Below are positions 1 to 8,930 of a DNA stretch of 64,000 nt, in pieces. The stretch comes from an uncultured bacterium (lineage in GTDB: Bacteria; Bacillota; Clostridia; TANB77; CAG-508), in assembly GCA_905215935.1 (NCBI GenBank), contig CAJMRY010000005.1, forward strand, positions 60,118 to 124,117, in the 5' to 3' direction. How positions within the stretch are numbered: the first letter of the stretch is position 1; the number at the start of each line of letters is the position of its first letter. The position numbers and the translations under genes were made by a program. Below the pieces are notes generated by a model. That model did no database searches, was not told the origin of the DNA, and worked only from the letters and a program-made list of their open reading frames with translations.

Positions 1-52
1 TAAATCGTATTCAATAACACCATCATAGAGATTTTAACATCTAGATTAATTA

Positions 53-3000
53 TTAATATTTTTTATAAATAAAATATGCTGCAAATGTTATTAAAAACAT
101 TCCTATAATAACAAATATTCCACATTTTAGCATATTATCAGCTTCTCCTGTCTGAGGAAGAATACTTGGTTTTTTAACTTTTACATTTTCGAAATCTTCA
201 TCATCTTCTAATCCATTTATTATAGATGTAACACTTGAATTTTCTGCCTCTTGTCTTTTATATTCTGAAAATTTCTCTGGTAATATTGTATTATCTGGGC
301 TAGAATCTTTATCATCTATATTATCTTCTGCTATAAAAGCTATATTAACTAATCTGCCTTCTTTTTCTGCCTCTTGAGTTACCTTTAATACAACTTTTAC
401 ATCTAAATATGCAGGACTTCCTTCACCTGAATATGCAGGTATAACACTTCCATTTAAATAATCTGTTGCAATAAATACTGCATCTTTGCTGTTATTAGTA
501 ACTTTTCCATCTTTGTCTAACATCTTCCAATTATATTGGTTGTTAACAACATTATTTTGCACAAATTCAAGTCCTTGAGGTAAGTAATCTTTAATAACAT
601 TAGCTGTACCATCTATAGCACCTTCATTGTATATTCTCATAGTATATAATATATAATCACCAATTTTTACATCTAATGGTTTCTTTGTTTGAGAATATTC
701 TATATTTCCAGTTATTTTATTCAATTTTGCTACTGGAACTCTGCTTACATCTAATGGTTTTTCATTAACACTTGTTATAAATTTTCTTAAAGCCAAATCA
801 CCTATTTCTTTAGTTGGATCATTTGGTAATATTATTATTAAAGTATTAGTTCCTTCATATTTTTCTATTTTTACTTTACCTGAATAATCACCAATATTTT
901 TTACTGATTTTATTTCATATTCATCTTCTTCTTCATTTAGTCCTACTTCTAACTCAAAAGTAATTGGTCTTTCAAATTTTATATATCCATTGATTGTTTC
1001 TATTTCTTCTATTTGATATTTATGAACTCCAGATTTTAAAATAGAAATATCATTAATTTGTATATATCCATTTTCATCATTTATTTTTTCTGTTACAAAA
1101 TCTTTGTCAATAATATTATTATTTTCATCATCCATAGCAACTATATGAAGTTTTACACCATTTAATCCTTCTTTTGTGTTTGAATTTATCTTTCTTATTA
1201 TGATATTATATTTACCATCTATTTCATAATCTGGTGCTATTTGATCATTAACTACATTTACCTGTATTAAATTTTCATCAAATATAACTTTTCCATTATC
1301 AAATACTTGCTCTGCTTTAGTCTCTAAACCATATTCTTCATTTACTTTTACTGTTTTAACACTAAATCTAATAGGTTCATCTATAGAAACGTAACTTTCT
1401 GGAGCTTTCTTTTCTGTAATAGTAAAATTATATGTTTCACCTTCATTTTGTATTTTTGTTTGTGGTATGCTTATATGTCCATTTTCATCTGTTGTAAGTA
1501 CTTGATTATATATTTCTGTCATGTCTTTAGTTATTTTAACTTCAAATTCTGCTCCTCTTAATCTTTTGTTTGAATCTAGTCTGTCTGATTTAATTAGTTC
1601 TAGATCAAATGCCCCCTTTATTTTTTGATTTTTAACATCTAATAATATTGTATTATTTTGTTCATCTAAAGTAACATCTTCTCTACTTCCATCTTTAAGC
1701 TTTAGTTCGTTTGCATCTATTACATAATTGCCATTTTCTAATTTTGTTTTTACATTAATCTTTATAGGCTCTAGTTTTTTATAGTTACCAGATAATCTTT
1801 CACTTATAATTAAAGTATAGTTTTCTAAGTTGTTAATATTTATATCTTTAATCTCTATAATACCATCATCTGCTGTTTTTCCTGTTTCTAATCCTGTTGA
1901 ATTTACCTTTTTTCCATTTAGGCTATCTACTAATTCAATTGGATTATTATTACTATCTACTGCTGTAATATCAAATACAATTCCATTTAGAAGATTTTTT
2001 GTATCTGAATCTCTTTTTGTTAATTTAATTCCATAAGAACCTTTTATTTTCTTATTTGGAACAGTTACATCGATTAACTCATTTTGTACTATTACAATTG
2101 CTCCATCTTCTTTATGCAAGTCTATAGGATTTAATACATATTTATTATCTTTTACTATTGAAGTAACCTCAAATTCGATTTTTCCATTTGCATTATATCC
2201 ATTTGGAGCCATAGTTTCTTCAACACTTACTGTATAAGTCTTTCCTGCGCCAGATATTTCTATTCCATCTAAACTAATTACACCTAAACTATTAGTTTTA
2301 TCAGTTTTTCTTGCTATTATATTTTCTCCATCTTTTACTATAATTTCAAATGTAGCATCTGATAGCTTATTTCTGTTATTTTCACTATCAACTTTATTAA
2401 CTTTTATTAATAAACTACCTTTTTTTGGTGTCTCTTTTGTATGTAGAACTCTAGTTTTTAGCATTTTTTGAACTGAACCAAATTGTGATTTATGTATTTC
2501 TCCACCTGGATTAGATGCCTCATTTGAAATTAAACTTGCATTAATGGTAGTTCCAACTATAATATTGGCACTTGGAGCAAATAATGTTCCTATTATATTA
2601 TTTTTATTAATTACTATTTTACCATCATATGGAGTATTTGAATCTTTATTATAAAAATTCCATAAAATTCTTGTACTTAATGAATTCCAAGAAAAATCTC
2701 CATCTAGATCTCCCCATTCAATTGTGTTTGATAAGTTTATCTCATCTAATCCTGACATATCTACATTTATAACTAGATATTTACCATTTTCTAAGTATTT
2801 ACTTAAGTCAAGAGTTTCACTTTGAGCTACACCATTGTCTAATCCATTTACTTGTCCATTTTCATATACAGCTCCATCTGCATCTAAATTTATTACATTA
2901 ACAGTTTCAGAGCTTGCTACATTATTATATAATTTACTAGAAAATGCATTTAATTTTGTAAATTCACTTGCAAAATCTATAATATTGTAATCATTTTTTC

Positions 3001-4534
3001 TATCTTGTATCTCATATGAAGTTCCATTCCATATAACTTTATAATTATCTCCATCTTTTAATTTATATTGTTTTGCAACATTTACAATTGCAGAAACATA
3101 TACTTCATTTGTATTAATATCTTTCTTTATTCTTACATATGTTGGAGCTTCACTAGATTCTATTTGTACTCCACCATTTCCCCATTTTCTTGTCCATTTT
3201 ACCTTTTTTAATGTTGTAATTTGTTTATTATTTTCCATAGATTCTGTAACAGTAACAACTTCGTCTACATCATTCCATGTATCAAATTTAATATATGTTG
3301 ATTTTTGATTCTCATTAGGAATATATTTACTTAAGTCCTTTCCTTGATAATCTGTTACATCTTCCATAGTACTTATATTAATATATGAGGTAAAGTCTGG
3401 AGCTATATCTTGAGAATTAACTTTGCTATACACCTCATACACAGGCTCTAATGTAGCATTAATACTATAATTATTTACAATTTCTTTTACACCACTATTT
3501 TGAACACTACTTTGTATTAAAGGATCATATGTAATTTCATCATATGATGTATATATAATATTACCACCTGCATTTTCTGAAGCAACATATTTTATAGTTC
3601 CATCCTCATTGTATTTGTAACTATTTGTATATCCATTTTCTTGCATAACTTTATCATAGTTATTAAAATCTCTTTCAGCAACTACAACAAGCTCAAAATT
3701 CTCATCTGTTGCTGCTAATATAGTTCCATAATTAGGATGAGTTAAATTCTTATTATTTTCATACAACTCTAAAAATGCTGTCATTGGTATTACTAATTTT
3801 GGACTTTCTCCTTTATTTCCATCTGCTGCATGGTTTGCCCATTGTAAAATATTTTGAATATAAGAAACATTTCCTAAACTTGCTTCATTAGCAATTATTG
3901 TTGTTTCATCATCTTCATATGTTACAGTAACTCCCTGTGATGTAACAGTATTATTCATTATAGGATTATTATTTTCATCTAACTCAAAAATATAATATTT
4001 AGTTTCTGAATCTAAATCAGTAAAAGTTGCTGTTCCTTCTCCATTAACAGTTGTAACAGTAATTATATCATGATTTGTTTTTACATAGTAACTTTCTCCT
4101 GTTGCAGAATTAGTTTGTTTTGTAAATAACCCAAATTTAAATGTTCCATCTGTAAGATTTCCATCAACTTTATTAGTTACAGTTATAGCATAATCTTTAT
4201 TTTTATAAATTTTTAATACTGCATCTGTAAAATTAAATATTTGGTTAATATATGCATTTTTTACAGCTATATTTCCTTCCATATGACTTTGTAGATAAAA
4301 TGTATTTGCAAAAACCGAATAATTTATAGAAGTTCCTAAACCTTTCATTATGTCCGAAACTGATATTGGTATCTTATTATACAAATCATTTTCCTGTTCT
4401 GATACATTGGATTTACTTTTTGATTCTTCTACTGTTGCTTTTACACCATTTACAACATTAATCATTTGAGAAGCTACAATTATAAAACATGTTATAATAG
4501 CAGTAATATAAATATACTTTCCTACTTTTTTCAT
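53..4534 (-). CDS. LPQTG-anchored adhesin: choice-of-anchor-A head plus SpaA repeats
   Basis: 1493 residues. A signal peptide (about residues 6-28) leads into a head that starts like a choice-of-anchor-A domain (GLGTSINYSVFANTF) and finishes near residues 545-690 with the typical GTLFAPSANI and GGEIHKSQF stretches. Between these lies a large insertion that includes a SpaA/FctA-like beta domain. Four SpaA-like stalk modules follow, starting near residues 705, 831, 973 and 1106. A DUF11-like module (near 1245, LALRKFITSVNE) comes next. The C-terminus is a classical sorting signal: LPQTG at 1459-1463, a hydrophobic span and a KKY tail, so sortase should attach it to peptidoglycan. The start is supported by an AAAGGA-type ribosome site. 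No in-frame CGG was seen. The ligand is unknown; an adhesin role is inferred from architecture. Confidence 0.88.
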   Translation of the reverse strand: MKKVGKYIYITAIITCFIIVASQMINVVNGVKATVEESKSKSNVSEQENDLYNKIPISVSDIMKGLGTSINYSVFANTFYLQSHMEGNIAVKNAYINQIFNFTDAVLKIYKNKDYAITVTNKVDGNLTDGTFKFGLFTKQTNSATGESYYVKTNHDIITVTTVNGEGTATFTDLDSETKYYIFELDENNNPIMNNTVTSQGVTVTYEDDETTIIANEASLGNVSYIQNILQWANHAADGNKGESPKLVIPMTAFLELYENNKNLTHPNYGTILAATDENFELVVVAERDFNNYDKVMQENGYTNSYKYNEDGTIKYVASENAGGNIIYTSYDEITYDPLIQSSVQNSGVKEIVNNYSINATLEPVYEVYSKVNSQDIAPDFTSYINISTMEDVTDYQGKDLSKYIPNENQKSTYIKFDTWNDVDEVVTVTESMENNKQITTLKKVKWTRKWGNGGVQIESSEAPTYVRIKKDINTNEVYVSAIVNVAKQYKLKDGDNYKVIWNGTSYEIQDRKNDYNIIDFASEFTKLNAFSSKLYNNVASSETVNVINLDADGAVYENGQVNGLDNGVAQSETLDLSKYLENGKYLVINVDMSGLDEINLSNTIEWGDLDGDFSWNSLSTRILWNFYNKDSNTPYDGKIVINKNNIIGTLFAPSANIIVGTTINASLISNEASNPGGEIHKSQFGSVQKMLKTRVLHTKETPKKGSLLIKVNKVDSENNRNKLSDATFEIIVKDGENIIARKTDKTNSLGVISLDGIEISGAGKTYTVSVEETMAPNGYNANGKIEFEVTSIVKDNKYVLNPIDLHKEDGAIVIVQNELIDVTVPNKKIKGSYGIKLTKRDSDTKNLLNGIVFDITAVDSNNNPIELVDSLNGKKVNSTGLETGKTADDGIIEIKDININNLENYTLIISERLSGNYKKLEPIKINVKTKLENGNYVIDANELKLKDGSREDVTLDEQNNTILLDVKNQKIKGAFDLELIKSDRLDSNKRLRGAEFEVKITKDMTEIYNQVLTTDENGHISIPQTKIQNEGETYNFTITEKKAPESYVSIDEPIRFSVKTVKVNEEYGLETKAEQVFDNGKVIFDENLIQVNVVNDQIAPDYEIDGKYNIIIRKINSNTKEGLNGVKLHIVAMDDENNNIIDKDFVTEKINDENGYIQINDISILKSGVHKYQIEEIETINGYIKFERPITFELEVGLNEEEDEYEIKSVKNIGDYSGKVKIEKYEGTNTLIIILPNDPTKEIGDLALRKFITSVNEKPLDVSRVPVAKLNKITGNIEYSQTKKPLDVKIGDYILYTMRIYNEGAIDGTANVIKDYLPQGLEFVQNNVVNNQYNWKMLDKDGKVTNNSKDAVFIATDYLNGSVIPAYSGEGSPAYLDVKVVLKVTQEAEKEGRLVNIAFIAEDNIDDKDSSPDNTILPEKFSEYKRQEAENSSVTSIINGLEDDEDFENVKVKKPSILPQTGEADNMLKCGIFVIIGMFLITFAAYFIYKKY

Positions 4535-4642
4535 TTGAATTTACCTATTCCTTTCATATAAAAACCTTATAAAAAGTTTCTAAATAACTATATTTATCTA
4601 TACTTAAATTACACTATTTAATAAGTAAATTCAATATAAAAA

Positions 4643-4693
4643 ATATTACAGAACTGTTAATCTATTGTAAATTTCGCAAATCTACTTACGGAA
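4643..4693 (-). promoter_or_regulatory. Promoter and TCCGTA box of the LPQTG adhesin gene
   Basis: On the minus strand TTTACA (4666-4671), a 17-base spacer and TAATAT (4643-4648) make a sigma-A-like promoter. Upstream lies TTCCGTAAGTAGAT (4680-4693), with TCCGTA ending 15 bases from the -35. The same box occurs upstream of five other surface-protein genes here. The box is seen in the sequence; its role as an activator or repressor site is inferred. The rest of the 406-base gap up to the amidase gene is A+T-rich with several TGTAAT/ATTACA words. Confidence 0.5.
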
Positions 4694-4940
4694 CTATGCA
4701 TAACTGAATTTATATCTATAAATATTAAATTTATATTACAAAATATTTATAACCATAATTAGATAAGTTAATAAATATAATATAACTCTTTAAACTGTAA
4801 CGTTTAGCAAATATTACAATAATATTACAAATTTTTAGATTGTAATTATTTATAAATGCATCCAATATATATTAAATTTTTAGTTCTAAATCACAAATCA
4901 TTTTATATATTTATATTAAAAGATATTGGGGGAGTTTTTT

Positions 4941-5652
4941 ATGATAGTATTAAATAAGAAAAGAATAATTGCAATTATCTCAATGGTATTTGTTGCTTTA
5001 TTTGCTTTTGTAATTCAAAGAGCTAATATTAGCCAAACTATAGAAACTGTTAGCTTACCTGTTACAAATAAAGTAATTGTTATAGATGCAGGTCATGGTG
5101 TGCCAGATGAAGGGGCACAGAGTTCATCTCGGAACTACAGAAGCCGAAACCAACTTAAAAATAGCTCTAAAGCTACAAAATTTATTAGAACAAAGTGGTG
5201 CAACTGTAATATTAACTCGTTCAGATGAAAACGCAATCTACGATTTAGATAGTAAAACATTAAGAGAAAAAAAAATATCAGATATTCACAACAGAGTAAA
5301 AATAGGAAATGAAAATCAAGCTGATATATTTGTATCTATTCATCTAAATAAAATACCTCAAAGCCAATATTATGGATGGCAAACGTTCTATAAAGAAGGA
5401 AATGAACAAAGCATGAAACTTGCAAAAAGTATACAGGGAAATCTAAATGATTCCATTCAAAAAGAAAATAACAGAGTTGCAATGAAAATAGATAACATAT
5501 ACATAGTTAAACATGTAGAAATCCCAATAAGTATAGTAGAATGCGGATTTTTATCTAATCCAGAAGAAGAAAAATTATTACTTCAAGATGACTACCAAAA
5601 TAAACTTGCATGGGGAATTTATAATGGAATAATGGATTATTTTTATCAATAA
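4941..5652 (+). CDS. cwlD: CwlD-like N-acetylmuramoyl-L-alanine amidase, read through a CGGA +1 site
   Basis: Zinc amidase of the Amidase_3 family, which cuts the bond between muramic acid and L-alanine in peptidoglycan; in spore formers CwlD helps make cortex muramic lactam. A membrane anchor (residues 9-27) is followed by VIVIDAGHG (His52), a Glu near 67, SIHLN and VECGFLSNP, the family's metal and catalytic sites. The whole length aligns with B. subtilis CwlD. Codon 64 is CGG (5130-5132); read in frame the protein ends near 5228. Skipping the C gives SSS-G-TTEAETNL and a 236-residue product, close to the usual 237. I chose ATG 4941, preceded by GGGGGAG, over the upstream TTG at 4926. It is the only plus-strand gene and is convergent with the receiver-GGDEF operon. 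If CGG were ordinary arginine this would be a pseudogene. Confidence 0.85.
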
Positions 5653-5655
5653 AAC

Positions 5656-5719
5656 AAAAGAGATGCAATGTAATGAAGTGAATCCCAAAATGTTCACTTC
5701 ATTACATTGCATCTCTTTT
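5656..5719. terminator. Bidirectional terminator with a perfect 27-bp stem
   Basis: Arms 5656-5682 and 5693-5719 are perfect inverted repeats around a 10-base loop (tcccaaaatg). A-runs on one side and T-runs on the other make it a terminator in both directions. It sits between the amidase gene and the convergent receiver-GGDEF gene. Bases 5720-5814 hold nothing I recognise. Confidence 0.85.
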
Positions 5720-5814
5720 TTACTATATCACTTTTGCAGAACTTTAGTCAATTCTTAAACTACTTATAGTATACTACTTAAAGCTGGAATTATCAAATAT
5801 TTTAACAAATAATT

Positions 5815-6748
5815 CTAATCCAAATGACTTCTTTTATCAATCACATATGTACTTCCAGGTATCGTCTTAGCTAGATGTTTTACTTGTGCACCAGCCTCAC
5901 CTATTTCCAATATATTTTTAAATCTATTTTTATTTACTTCCACTACTCCAACAGATATAGACACAATAGGAAATTGCTCTATAATTCCTTTTCTATTTTC
6001 CACTTCAATATATCCTCTTATTGCATCTTCTTCACTATAATAATTCATTACATTTTTATCAAATTCCGCAATAATATTCTGACAGGCCTCTTCACAATTA
6101 ATTCCAGAAACAATAGCAATAAAATCATCTCCACCAATATGTCCCACAAAGCTAGATTCAAGTTCTATATTATGTAGATTTTTTAGTATAGTTTTAGCTG
6201 TAAACTTGATAATCTCATCACCTTTAAAAAATCCATATATATCATTATATGCTTTAAAATTATCTAAATCAAAATAAATCATAGAAAAAGTTTCTTCATT
6301 AAGTAATCTTTTCTTCATTTCTGCTTGAATTCGTATATTTCCTGGAAGTCCGAGTTAATGGACTTACTCTTCTGTTAACATCTAATAAATTCAAAAGATT
6401 TACTATAGTATAGTAAAAATATTCTTCATCTATTGGTGAAATTATATAATGTTCTACACATGTTCTTAAGATTTGTAATCTATGCTCTTTATCTCTATTA
6501 GATGAAACAACAATTACAGGTGTTATAATATTATCATCATTTTGCTTTATTTTTTTACAAATACTAATAATATCTTCGTTTATATTATCTTCATTTATAA
6601 TTATTAATGATGGTATGTTTTTTAAAGCTATATCTACTTGTTTTGTAACAACCTTTCTAAATCTATACTCATTATTATCTTTAAAAACATTAACTATAAT
6701 ATTTGTTAAATTATTATCATCATCTATGATATAAATATCCTGAATCAT
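5815..6748 (-). CDS. Receiver-GGDEF protein (probable diguanylate cyclase), read through a CGGA +1 site
   Basis: The N-terminal half is a response-regulator receiver fold (IYIIDDD at residues 5-11), but the usual phosphoacceptor Asp is Asn52 and the conserved Lys is Ser (HYIISPID), so it is probably not phosphorylated. The C-terminal half is a GGDEF domain with PLTGLPGN near residues 130-137, FDLDNFKAYND, and GGDDF at 205-209; the RxxD inhibitory site is not visible. Codon 133 is CGG (6350-6352 on the complement). Skipping one base restores the nearly invariant Gly of PLTG and joins two frames into 310 residues; otherwise the protein stops about 16 codons later, without its GGDEF domain. The ATG at 6748 has an AAGGAGAT site and lies two bases after the upstream gene's stop, so it is the last gene of the operon. 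It likely makes cyclic di-GMP; GGDDF is a variant, so activity is not certain. Confidence 0.85.
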
Positions 6749-6750
6749 TA

Positions 6751-7572
6751 TTATATCTCCTTATTTCTTTTGTTTACCTTATCTTTTATTTTTTCCTTTA
6801 TAACCTTAAAATCTAGTTTTTGACTTAAAAGCATGGTTATATTTTCAGATTTCATTGTAGGGAACGCTTTTTTTAATCTTCTTGCTCTTTTATATATTTT
6901 AAATTTAAGAATCTCTTGTTTAAACTTCAAATCTTCTATTATTGTTTCTATATCTTTTATTTTCTCTATAGCATCTTCTTTTGTATCTTTTAGTTCCTTT
7001 AACTTCTCTTTTATTGTATCACCTATATCTTTAATCTTTTCTATTGTAATATTTAAAGAATTCAATTTTACTATAGTAATAATGCAATCTGTAACTATTG
7101 CCATTCCCAATATAATATCAATATATATTAAAGCTTCTTTACTTAAAAATATAACATATTTTTCTATAAAAGGATGTATATAAATTGTAAATAACACACC
7201 TAGAATTCCCCAAAAAATAGAATTCATTAGACAAACTCTTCCTTTTATATTTAAAAAGTTTTCAGAATAATCCCAGTATTTAGTATGAAATTTTTTTTCT
7301 AAGATTACACCAACTATATATTCCCAAACTGAAAGTACAATAAATCCTGCAATAAATAACATTACGATATTATCTTTAAATGTATTTAAAAATAATAACA
7401 TTATAATTGCACCAAATCCATATATTGGACATAAAGGACCATATAAAAATCCACTATTCACAATCTTCCTTTGGAGTATAGATTTAAAAATTGACTCTAA
7501 TACCCATCCAAAGAAAGAATATATAATAAAATATAATAACAATCTTAAAATTTGCATAGAGTCAATATTCAT
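6751..7572 (-). CDS. CmpB-type putative ABC-transporter membrane protein (PF06541-like)
   Basis: 273 residues with about five hydrophobic spans in the first 165, then a charged, probably coiled-coil tail (residues 175-273). Family signatures are visible: FFGWVLES near residue 20, NSGFLYGPLCPIYGFGA near 38-55, EYIVGVILEKKFHTKYWDYS near 84-103, and NIKGRVCLMNSIFWG. The family is annotated as a putative transporter component, but its substrate is not established and no ATPase gene is next to it here. It is the middle gene of the operon: 33 bases after the Ig-like protein and almost touching the receiver-GGDEF gene. The start has a GAGGAGA ribosome site. Confidence 0.8.
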   Translation of the reverse strand: MNIDSMQILRLLLYFIIYSFFGWVLESIFKSILQRKIVNSGFLYGPLCPIYGFGAIIMLLFLNTFKDNIVMLFIAGFIVLSVWEYIVGVILEKKFHTKYWDYSENFLNIKGRVCLMNSIFWGILGVLFTIYIHPFIEKYVIFLSKEALIYIDIILGMAIVTDCIITIVKLNSLNITIEKIKDIGDTIKEKLKELKDTKEDAIEKIKDIETIIEDLKFKQEILKFKIYKRARRLKKAFPTMKSENITMLLSQKLDFKVIKEKIKDKVNKRNKEI

Positions 7573-7605
7573 CTTCTTCTCCTCATTTTTTTATAAATTA
7601 TAGCC

Positions 7606-8523
7606 CTATAAATTTGCCTTTCCTGCAAATTCTTGAACTAAACCACTTTTGTTATATGCTTTTATTACTATAACATTTTCTCCTTGCTTCATTCCTACTT
7701 TAAAAACAAATTCCTTTTTATTATCTCCTGTATTTTCTTGTGTATATTGTGAACCATTAATAGTATACTCTACCTTTGTAACTTGTTCTTCATCTGTAAC
7801 TTTTATTACTAAATCTGATCCTGATTTACCTACAACAATTTTAGGTTTAGAAGCACCTAATATATCTCTTTCATCTTGTTTTGTATTTCCTGCTTTATCT
7901 GTTGCAACAACTTTAAGTGTATTTGATCCTTTTTTCACCTCTATTTCTTGTACTATTTTGGTACGATCCTCTCCTGATACTTCTACTTTAACCTCTTGTT
8001 CATCATTCCATTTATATGTTATATATCCCATTTCCACATTATCTTTGGCTTCTATAGTAATTTTACCTGGAACAGCAGATATATTTATTTCTGGTGAAGC
8101 TAAATCCACACTAGGATCATATTCGAATTTTTGCTCATATTTAGACACTAGTCCATTAGAATCTATAACTGAAATATTAAGTGTACAATCTCCATTAGGA
8201 ACAACTACTGTTTCTGCAAGCTCTGTTTTATTTTGCGCATCAATCTCCATTGATTCACCATTATCCCAAGAATATAAAACTTTGCTTATACTTTTATTAT
8301 TTTTCACATTAATAACAGCACTTCCACCTTTTGAATCTATTGATACATTAGGTCTATCTGCATTAGAAATAATCTTTTCATTCTTGCTTTTAACTAATGC
8401 GTATGTTCCCTGAACAATAAAAAATATAGAAAATACTATAATAATTACACAAAAAATCCTAATTATATTATTTATATTTGATTTTTCTTGTTTATCTCCT
8501 GTAGAAAGTATTTGATTCATCAT
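7606..8523 (-). CDS. Membrane-anchored protein with bacterial Ig-like repeats
   Basis: 305 residues. A short cytosolic N-terminus precedes one membrane span (about residues 21-42), and the rest is extracytoplasmic. Three or four beta-sandwich repeats follow, with phrases such as VLYSWDNGES, ITYKWNDEQE, NTLKVVATDKAGNT and VEYTINGSQ, typical of bacterial Ig-like (Big_3/HYR-like) domains. There is no LPXTG motif. It is the first gene of a three-gene operon, with a GAGGTG site before ATGATG. I do not recognise a specific function; an outward-facing partner or scaffold for the other two products is possible but is only inference. Confidence 0.7.
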   Translation of the reverse strand: MMNQILSTGDKQEKSNINNIIRIFCVIIIVFSIFFIVQGTYALVKSKNEKIISNADRPNVSIDSKGGSAVINVKNNKSISKVLYSWDNGESMEIDAQNKTELAETVVVPNGDCTLNISVIDSNGLVSKYEQKFEYDPSVDLASPEINISAVPGKITIEAKDNVEMGYITYKWNDEQEVKVEVSGEDRTKIVQEIEVKKGSNTLKVVATDKAGNTKQDERDILGASKPKIVVGKSGSDLVIKVTDEEQVTKVEYTINGSQYTQENTGDNKKEFVFKVGMKQGENVIVIKAYNKSGLVQEFAGKANL

Positions 8524-8573
8524 TTCACCTCTTAATATTATTTAAAACCCTATAATTTTCCTATTATACGAAA

Positions 8574-8602
8574 ATTATAGCATAACGTTTTTTCAAAGTA
8601 AA
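8574..8602 (-). promoter_or_regulatory. Promoter of the Ig-like/CmpB/receiver-GGDEF operon
   Basis: On the minus strand TTTACT (8597-8602), a 17-base spacer and a perfect TATAAT (8574-8579) lie about 50 bases before the operon's first start codon. A second TATAAT is at 8563-8568. No TCCGTA box accompanies it. Confidence 0.5.
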
Positions 8603-8659
8603 CCATATTTATTTAAAATTTTAAACCATAAATACTATTTAGGTCTTATCCTCTACCTA

Positions 8660-8753
8660 GTGATAGTGGGTATATAATTTATAAAATAAATTTTTAGCAG
8701 GTAGCTCCGTTGGGACAGAAAATTTATTTTATAAATTATATACCCACTATCAC
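8660..8753. repeat. Perfect 35-bp inverted repeat with 24-base loop
   Basis: Arms 8660-8694 and 8719-8753 are exact reverse complements; the loop (8695-8718) contains GTAGCTCCGTTGGGACAG. It lies between the terminator of the 3486-residue gene and the promoter of the operon. A stem this long and exact is unusual for a terminator and has no adjoining U-tract. It could be a MITE-like element or a structured RNA. The rest of the 407-base gap shows only the promoter and terminator listed separately. Confidence 0.75.
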
Positions 8754-8888
8754 GGAAACATTGGCACTAAATCAATAATTTGTCTCTCTGATTACAACTC
8801 TTACACTTATATCTTCTAAAAAATAGCTCTCAATCAACAATTAATATACCTAAGCACTATCCCTTTATTTAATTAATATTTTTAGCAT

Positions 8889-8925
8889 AAAAAAGGAGAA
8901 AAGTTAAATTTTAGCTTTCCTCCTT
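8889..8925 (-). terminator. Terminator of the 3486-residue surface protein gene
   Basis: A stem of 8915-8925 with 8893-8903 (11 bp, one G-U pair) ends in a U-tract on the minus strand, directly after the stop codon. Confidence 0.75.
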
Positions 8926-8930
8926 CCAAA

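Noticed and set aside
4926..4928. TTG start for the amidase gene
   Set aside because: It overlaps the GGGGGAG ribosome site; the ATG at 4941 is correctly spaced after it.
8640..8760. Cyclic-di-GMP or guanidine riboswitch at the long hairpin
   Set aside because: The conserved cores of these riboswitches are not recognisable, and the loop matches none I know.
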